A DNA stretch of 64,000 nt from Takakia lepidozioides (lineage: Eukaryota; Streptophyta; Takakiopsida; Takakiales; Takakiaceae). How positions within the stretch are numbered: the stretch's first letter is position 1; every line of letters starts with the position of its first letter. Below the pieces are notes generated by a model. The model made no database searches. It saw only the letters and a program-made list of their open reading frames with translations, and had not been told where the DNA came from. This document shows, piece by piece, positions 57,128 through 64,000 of the stretch. The stretch lies in the NCBI GenBank assembly GCA_030704615.1, contig CM060733.1, forward strand, positions 40,610,001-40,674,000, written 5' to 3'. The translations under genes and the position numbers were made by a program.

Positions 57128-60100
57128 GTAAAGATGTTTGCATGGGACAAATTTACCTCTCTTTCCAATGGAGCTGTTTATCGTGTTGTCGAAGTCCGGG
57201 CATGTGCAATTAGGAAAATTCCAAATAGTAATGTTATAAGTCCTATCATGAAGAACCGATCCCGAAGTCACCATACTGTATACCCGCCCATAGCCTGGAG
57301 GGAAGACATTAACAATTTGGGTAACCCGACACTGCAGGGTTCTCGCAGACTCAATTTTGCACTGGTTATCTGCACCTGCCTCAACACGACGAACCGGTTT
57401 TCCATTCCTTTTCGTTGGCCAGTCGTTCCCATGTGGTGGACGTATACGGAATGCGGATGGCGTACCACGACATGATGTTGGTGTTAGGACTGTTGGGCCT
57501 CTTAGAAGTCGAAACCCAGCATCCTCCAGCATGTCTATCTTTTGTTTGGAGAGAGATGTTCCGACCTTGACTGGACAGACGACAGGGATGGTAGGCTTGC
57601 TGATGACTGAATCTCGACCAGTCCCCATCACACAACGCTGAATGTCATCGGGGCAGAACCAGAACTTGTGAGGTCTAGACTCCCGCGCTGAGTAATATTT
57701 GAACAAACCTGTGAATGTCGGTGCTGGAGTCCCGCCAGCGCCTCTATAAATTTTAGTTGTGCACTTCACAAAAGACAGTGCCCTGATAGCAGAATAACCA
57801 ACTTTCGATCCTTTCGGAGTCCGTTCTATGTGCCACATTGCATCACCACAATCGGTCTCCTCAACCGACAACAGTGTCCGTTTTTCTCCCCGTGCCGGAG
57901 CTGTCGCATATGCTGCATCGAAATCTGCAGAAGAACCCGCATCCACAGATGAAGAAGTACATCTGAAATTGGGTGGCACAGGCACACGAGGTATGGAGAA
58001 ATTGTCTCTATCATGCCGATGGGAGTCACCAGCCGATCCTGGAGGGGTGTCCAGTTTGTACTTGCATGATCCGAATCTCTCCTCACCTTCAAGATGTGGG
58101 AGCCTGGACTGCAAAGGTGTTCCAATCGTGTACTCGTTAACAGCCCGCGCCATTTTTGCAGGATGCTTGCATCTGTTAGCAACCTTGAGCAGCAACTCTG
58201 CCCTGTCCGGCCCCTTACCAGCACCCCGTCCCCTCATAAAGTCTCGGTATTTTGTTTGTTGCGAAAGAGCGCGGATAAGGTCATCTGCAGTTGCAACGTA
58301 AAGGTTCCGGCCGTTCTTATCGGATTGCGCCATCCACATACTATGAACAGTCTCCGCGAGATTGCAGGATGGCATATCCGCAATGTCTTCCAGTGACATA
58401 TTCTGCAGGTAAATGCCACACACATATTATGTGGAGCAGCATTCAGCTGGACTGGACTGGACAGCAAGGCCGCTGGTGCACACCCCCATATATATAAGAA
58501 GAATTGAAAATCATGGTAGTATGAGTCTAACTTACAGCGGTCATGAAGGCACCCCACTGTCTATATCTGAAGTGCCAAAAGCCCAACCAGTCTTCTAGCT
58601 CTTTGATCCCCTCCAGACTCGCCGCCTCAGAGGAGTACCACCATGCTCTGATAGTCTGAAACATGGCATTTGCTTCCCTTTCTGTGGTGGCATCTTTGTA
58701 TAGACGGCATAGTCGCAGGTGCTCCTCTTGCAACTCCAATTTTATGGAATTTTTTGTGTGCCAACGAAGGGACTGGGTCCAATGAAAGAGGCAAGTGCGT
58801 TCCCAGCCTTGCATTGGTATTTTTGGGTCACCAGAGCCAAATACACTCCGCACAGCATTCCAATTAGCTTGTGCGCTGTCTGCCATGAACCCTGTGAAAT
58901 TTGCATTTGGCAAACCATGAACTCTCATGACGTTAACTAGAGCCTTCCACATAAGAATTTGGGACTCTGTGTCCTCCGACTGCATGTCACAAACAGTAAT
59001 AGTCATAACTCGCATACACATGACAGGCCATGGTCGTCCAATCCTTCACTCGCTTCACGTGATCAAACATTACCCAGGACTTATGAAGATCACCCCCGAC
59101 TGCATTCTACGCACCAGGCTAACTCCAGAACCAATTCTAGGATGCTATCTATGTATCATTTGTTGCCTGCCCCAGTCCTAAGAACGTTGATTTGATAACG
59201 AGCATTTGGAGAAGCCAATGTTGAGAAATGGTCCATCACAAAGTCAAGCGATGCACTATCAAACTTAGTCGTTGTCTCGTCTGACTCACCCAGCAGATGT
59301 TTGTGCATGAAGCCTTTGCTTGCTGCCATAGCAATGGCTGATGGTGATGCAGTGGGAGCATTTTGAAATTAACGCACTGTCTCAACACTCTCCCTGCAAT
59401 CTCCTCGTGACACTGGATGGGCATGGGTGCCAAAATGGATACAAGCCCGTGTGAGGTGGTTGATACGGTGCAGTACGTAGTACATCCGTGCATTGCATTC
59501 CGCCATGCATAGTGGCACGACTTTGCAAAACTTGCAAACGACGGAACTGCTCTTTGGAGGAGCACACCCTACTTGAAATGGGTTGTCGCAGACTCCCTCC
59601 CACTCCGTCTCATTTGCCACACCGGCCATCTAGAAATGCTGGCAATCCGAATTTGCACAATGCAAATGCCCGGCGCAAATGGATCTCCGAAACTTCAGGC
59701 CATGCGGATTACAGATATTGGAAGTTTTAGTCCGACACCATGGGTGTTCATCGTGTTTTTTGTCCATGCCTGCCATGAGTCCAGCCAAACCTCCACATGA
59801 CGTCGGAGGTGGCAGTTCAAAAACGATGTCTCCATCAAAGTAAGGGGGTAGAAATTTCGTTCTTTGGATCCGCTGTGTTTCCCAAACAATGCCTCTCACA
59901 TCGCTCTTGCATCTTGGCAATCCTCTCAACGACTGCAACTTGGGAATGACACTAATGATCTCTTGGACATCGGGGTCTACCAAGATAGGAGGGTTCGTAG
60001 GAAGAGGGACCTCCGTGACATTGTCTTCCGAACTGTCCGAGAGCTCGACAAATGTCGTGGAGGTAGTTTCTTCTGTCTTGATGGGGACCGACTTTGGCGC

Positions 60101-60542
60101 CTGCGCCACCAAAGCTGTTGTTCCGGGCGTGAGTATAGTGTCCGATGAAAGGCGTCTCTGATCTCCATGAACGCGGTACTTGGCGGGTGGAACTCTCCAC
60201 TCTCTTCGACCATCCCGTTTATGCGGCTTCTGAACCTGCGTTCCCTCGACCTTCCCAATACTGTCGTACACCTCTCTGACCACATGGACGGTCCCCGGCT
60301 CAAAGCGGAATGTTATACAAATCAAATCCTCCTCAGCAACGGCCAGGCCATTGTCGTCGGCCACGGCGCTCAGGTACTCGGCTTGCAGAGGGGAGTACAG
60401 TATTACCACGTCTGAGGTGGGAGACATGGTACGCATGGATTGGGATGAAGCACACTCGACAATGTGGGGGACTCCTATTCTGTGTTCATACTGTTTATCT
60501 TCGCACAGTGTACTTTCTCTTTCCCAAGAACGTCATTGTTAG

Positions 60543-63500
60543 TGCAAAGAAGAGGACGCGTAGGAAGTCTCTTTACTACACGTCAGCGAGGCAGAGGTTG
60601 AAAGCCAAAGAGAGAATAAGGAAGACTCGGAGGGCGCTTGATCTTTCCGAGGGGGAGAGTGACCGTGAAGGGGAGGGATCTGCTGGCGAAGGGTTACAAA
60701 ATAGGGAAGTTGCGGAGCCATCTGTGGAAAAGCAGTTGGAGGAGCTTTTGAAACTTCCCCTTTTGCGTGAGGCTGGGATGGAAAGAATGCCACCTATAAG
60801 AGAGGAGGAAGGCATGCCAGGCAGTGATGTTACTCCTGTGCAGGAGGTTGTAACGAAGCAGGTGGCCGTGAATACCCAGGAGCGCCAATCCAACACAGCG
60901 CTGTCTTGGCGGGCGTTGAAGGACAAGGCACAAGTGGGAGGCAGCATGCGAGCAGTGGATTTGGAGACGGACAGCGCTGAACAGAGTCTCCTTCAGGTAG
61001 CACCACCATTGCCATGCATAGTTCAGTTTGTTTTTGCATTGTTAGAGATGAAAACTGGTGGAGCCATCGAAGTATGCCCTGCATTTTAAGATGTCGTTGA
61101 CGACAGCTTAATCTGCAATCGCATCCTCCCCGCCTTACCCTCCTCTCTGTTTCCCTCATGTTCCAATGCAGTGCCAAATTAAGGTGTCATCAACACAAGC
61201 TTAAAATGGGCCTGATTTGTCTTTCAAACAATGTGTGATGTTTTTCAGAGGATACGGAAGAAAGCCTGGGAGAGTCTCCGAGAGATACCAGCCGAGAAGA
61301 ACGCACCAAACCAGAACCCTGAAGTGGACGTCAACGTGGTGACTGAGGAGGAGGTGCCCAGGGTTCACTCTCCACAGCGGGCTAGGGCAACAGTGGAGCA
61401 GCCAGTGGACACACAGCCACGAGTGAAGGGGAAGACACAAGTGCAAGGAACAATGCGAGAAGGGGTCTTCCAGCGGCCGTCCAAAGCCTGCGAAGGTTTG
61501 TTCTAGCTTGCCCATTCTCATTTCTGAGGGTTGTTGTGAAGCAGAAAAGAGGTGCTAAAGTTCGAAGTCTGCCATGGCTTTTTGAAGCAAAGAAGACAAG
61601 GCTGGTGGGTTATTCAAAGAGTTTGATACGGACAGAAGGAGGCTGATTAAGGCATCGTTGACGATACCTTAATCTGGTCAGCCATTCAGATATTGAGGGT
61701 TTTCTTTCAAACATAGAGGATCACGATTAAAGCACAAGTTTCCGCTGTATACTTTGATGCAGAGAGGAACACATTCACTGGCTGTTTTTTTCTGAAACAT
61801 GGAGGACGATTAAGACATCGTTGACGATGCCTTAATCTGGCCTGTAAAATGTACGTAGAGGCATAGTTTGAGGTAGAGATGAATAGGTTTAGGGGTGGAT
61901 AGTCTGAGTAGTGAGGGGACGTTCGAAACCATAAATATGAGTGGTATTAAGGCATCGTTGACGATACCTTAATCTGGAGTGAAACCTAGTTTTCAGTGGA
62001 CTTTCAAGCAGAGATTAACAGTATCCAGGGTGGAGAGTATCAAAACTCAGTGGCTGCTTTAAACAGAAATAAGGAGGCAGATTAAGGCATCATTGACGAC
62101 ACCTTAATCTGGTCTGTCAAAAACACTTTCCAGGGATACCTTGAAGCAGATATGAACTGGATTAGTTGTGGGTAGTCTGCACCTTGACGGATGTCTTGGA
62201 CATAAATGAACATGCGAATTAAGGCATCGTTGACGATACCTTAATCTGGAGTGGAAATGTAGTTTCCGGGGATACTATGAAACAAAGAGGAACACGATCA
62301 GGGGTGGAGAATATGATCATAGAAGGGTTGTTTAAAATACAGACATGGAGGCAGATTAAGGCATCGTTGACGACACCTTAATCAGGCCTGTCAAAAACAC
62401 TTTCATGGCATACTTTGAAGCAGATATAAACATGATTAGTGGTGGGTAGTCTGCACTTTGAGGGATGTCTAGGACATAAACGAAGGAGGCAGATTAAGGC
62501 ATCGTTGACGATACCTTAATCTGGAGTGTAAAAGCAGTTTCTGGGGATACTATGAAACAGAGAGGAACACAATCAGGGGTGAAAAACCAACTCATAGAAG
62601 GGCTGTTTAAAGCAAAAATAAGGAGGCACATTAAGGCATCGTTGACGACACCTTAATCAGGCTTGTCAAAAATGCTTTCACGGCATACTTTGAAGCAGAT
62701 ATAAACAGGATTAGTGGTGGGTAGTCTGCACTTTGAGGGATGTCTAGGACATAAAAGAAGGAGGAAGATTAAGGCATCGTTGACGATACCTTAATCTGGA
62801 GTGTAAAAGCAGTTCTCGGGGATACAATGAAACAGAGAGGAACACGATCAGGGGTGGGGAATATTCTCATAGAAGGGCTGTTTTAAACAGAAATAAGGAG
62901 GCAGATTAAGGCATCATTGACAACACCTTAATCTGGCCTGTCAAAAACACTTTCCAGGCATACTTTGAAGCAGATATAAACAGGATTAGTGGTGGGTAGT
63001 CTGCACTTTAAGGGATGTCTAGTACATCAAAGAAGGAGACAGATTAAGGCATCGTTGACGATACCTTAATCTGGAGTGTAAAAGCAGTTCCTGGGGATAC
63101 TATGAAAAAGAGATGAATACGATCAGGGGTGGGGAATCTGCTCATAGAAGGGTCGTTTCAAACAGAAATAAGGAGGCAGATTAAGGCATCGTTGACGACA
63201 CCTTAATCTGCCCTGTAAAAACACTTTTCAGGCATACTTTGAAGCAGATATAAACCGGATTGGTGGTGGGTAGGGCTGTTCTAAATACAAACATGGAGGC
63301 AGATTAAGGCATCGTTGACGATATCTTAATCTGGAGTGTACAAAGTGGACTTCGATGCATAGAGGAAGAGGATCGGGTGTCGAGAGTAGTCATATTGAAT
63401 GAGTGTTTAAATCTGAAATAAGGAGGCAGATTAAGGCATCGTTGACGACACCTTATTCCGTTCTGTCAAGTAGACATTGATGCTGAGGGAAAACACAAAT

Positions 63501-64000
63501 GAATGCAGAAAAAAAGGAAGAAGGCGGGGGAAAGCCAACCTGTACAAGAGACATCTGCTCCTGATACTCAAGATGAAGACCCATCTGACAATTACGAAGA
63601 TAAAGTGCATTCACTGATGTACACCTCCAAGGTAAACTCCAGGAAGGTCATAAATTCCATGGAAGTTTGGGACGACACTCTTATGATTCCCCTATGCAGG
63701 ATGATTTCCATGCCTGCCGTTCGTCCAGCCCTGCATCATGATATCAAGAAGCTTCAGGGTGATTTCATCCATGGGTACTTGAAGGGCTCCGCAGTTTTTT
63801 ACGTTTCAGTGACAGATATCCAGGGATCGGAGAAAATGGTTGACGAAGAGATTATGACCGGTTGGGATCCACTTTGGAATGAGGTGAATTCGGAGTTTGA
63901 GGCAGAGCTTTCCTATAACCCATCTCACAGGCAGTACATGGGGAAGATGTTCTTCGTATGGGATGGTAATCACCGTTTGGTTGCTTGGATGGAATATATC
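60543..64000 (+). CDS. Copy B gene 2: basic N-terminus, ParB-like DGNHR domain (3' end off window)
   Basis: Exons: 60543-60996, 61249-61495 and 63509 to beyond 64000; the first two join in phase 0. The first begins AKKRTRRKSLYYTSARQRLK, homologous to copy A, then an acidic linker. The second is Glu/Pro/Arg-rich (RIRKKAWESLREIPAEK) with no match in copy A. The third carries MIPLCRMISMPAVRPALH, FIHGYLKGSAVFYVSV, GWDPLWNEVNSEF and KMFFVWDGNHRLVAWM, nearly colinear with copy A. The splice from 61495 (phase 1) to 63509 (phase 0) does not fit, so a small exon may be missed. The intron 61496-63508 contains the palindrome array. Strong conservation of the DGNHR block across diverged copies argues for selection on this protein. 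Confidence 0.7.
61086..61206. repeat. Two outlying palindromes in the preceding intron, copy B
   Basis: TTAAGATGTCG-TTGA-CGACAGCTTAA (61086-61111) and a more decayed ATTAAGGTGTCA-TCAA relative (61178-61206) lie in the first intron of copy B gene 2. They are closer in sequence to the 44-kb cluster than to the main array. Confidence 0.7.
61645..63458. repeat. Intronic array of 14 palindromes, copy B (dimer about 275 bp)
   Basis: Palindromes of about 30 bp start at 61645, 61808, 61945, 62080, 62217, 62354, 62492, 62629, 62767, 62904, 63042, 63179, 63302 and 63429. Left arm GATTAAGGCATCG, loop TTGA (ATTGA in two), right arm CGAT/CACCTTAATC type. Right arms alternate CGATACC (odd units) and CGACACC (even units), with unit 2 CGATGCC, the only perfect complement. 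Spacers alternate as well, giving a higher-order dimer of about 275 bp made of two roughly 137-bp monomers. The array sits in the same gene-2 intron that holds the unrelated-arm array in copy A. Confidence 0.95.

Larger units (their letters stand above)
44675..60436 (-). pseudogene. Copy B gene 1: MULE-like/SWIM protein, interrupted by a retrotransposon
   Basis: Exon 1 is 60436-58536 and exon 2 is 58402-57128, continuing across the insertion at 44792-44675. Joining the two host sides restores the SWIM finger: CTCPDF, a gap, then VPCKHLYYIYIHRMF, with stop TGA at 44675-44677. Exon 1 is decayed relative to copy A: in-frame TAG at 59630-59632, a second stop and a loss of about 100 bp near 59,160, a frameshift near 59,090, and a small deletion near 59,015 removing the residues equivalent to DPAYQR. 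The core MULE-like blocks remain: CDMQSEDTESQ, GFMADSAQANWNAVRSVFG, RTCLFHWTQSL. Downstream of exon 2's start lies NMSLEDIADMPSCNLAETVH, nearly identical to copy A. Function as for copy A; this copy is not expected to be active. Confidence 0.8.

Noticed and set aside
2992-59632. Stop-codon reassignment (UAG as sense), because gene 1 copies and the retrotransposon each have an in-frame TAG
   Set aside because: The TAG positions differ between gene 1 copies, single-copy genes (DPP III, recA exons) have none, and copy B is visibly decayed. Ordinary mutation, plus one readthrough-like site, explains it better.

Overview
This is a eukaryotic nuclear window. Genes are split by GT-AG introns, intergenic DNA is repeat-rich, and LTR, LINE and SINE elements are present. 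Three things point to the green lineage, most likely a streptophyte (charophyte) alga: an organelle-type bacterial RecA with spliceosomal introns whose central motifs resemble plant RecA, a Ty3/gypsy retrotransposon carrying a cytosine-5 DNA methyltransferase (a class known from charophytes and dinoflagellates), and plant-like SINEs. The species assignment is inference.

Layout. 1-7,804: copy A of a two-gene module. Gene 1 (minus strand) encodes a MULE-transposase-like/SWIM zinc-finger protein. Gene 2 (plus strand, divergent) encodes a basic N-terminus and a ParB/sulfiredoxin-like DGNHR domain. Its large intron holds 13 near-perfect 36-bp palindromes. 7,770-9,010: probable hypothetical gene on the minus strand. 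9,530-12,330: LINE fragment with an endonuclease but no reverse transcriptase. 12,340-14,470: hypothetical ORFs, a diverged tandem duplication and a SINE. About 15,050-20,395: recA-like gene with a LINE zf-RVT fragment in an intron. 20,400-24,700: nothing recognisable. 24,705-38,383 (minus): an 18-exon dipeptidyl peptidase III gene of the animal/fungal HELLGH type, with LINE debris in its introns. 38,400-43,900: AT-rich DNA with a SINE and a LINE fragment.

43,960-64,000: copy B of the two-gene module. A 12.3-kb Ty3/gypsy retrotransposon (44,793-57,127) is inserted cleanly, with a 4-bp GTAA target duplication, into the SWIM finger of its gene 1. The retrotransposon is ordered LTR - leader - extra ORF - gag (two zinc knuckles) - protease-like - DNA methyltransferase - in-frame UAG in a viral-type readthrough context - RT - RNase H - integrase - PHD finger - LTR. 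The segment just after its 5' LTR is an exact 18-nt complement of an internal LTR segment, which suggests self-priming.

The best candidate for an undescribed system is the two-gene module. It occurs twice, is divergently arranged, and carries intronic arrays of palindromes. The palindrome sequences differ between copies, but the GTTGAC/GTCAAC core and the architecture are shared. Copy B also has a palindrome cluster beyond the 3' end of gene 1. Gene 1 could supply a transposase-like DNA-binding and cutting function, gene 2 a ParB-like function, and the palindromes their sites. All of that functional reading is inference.
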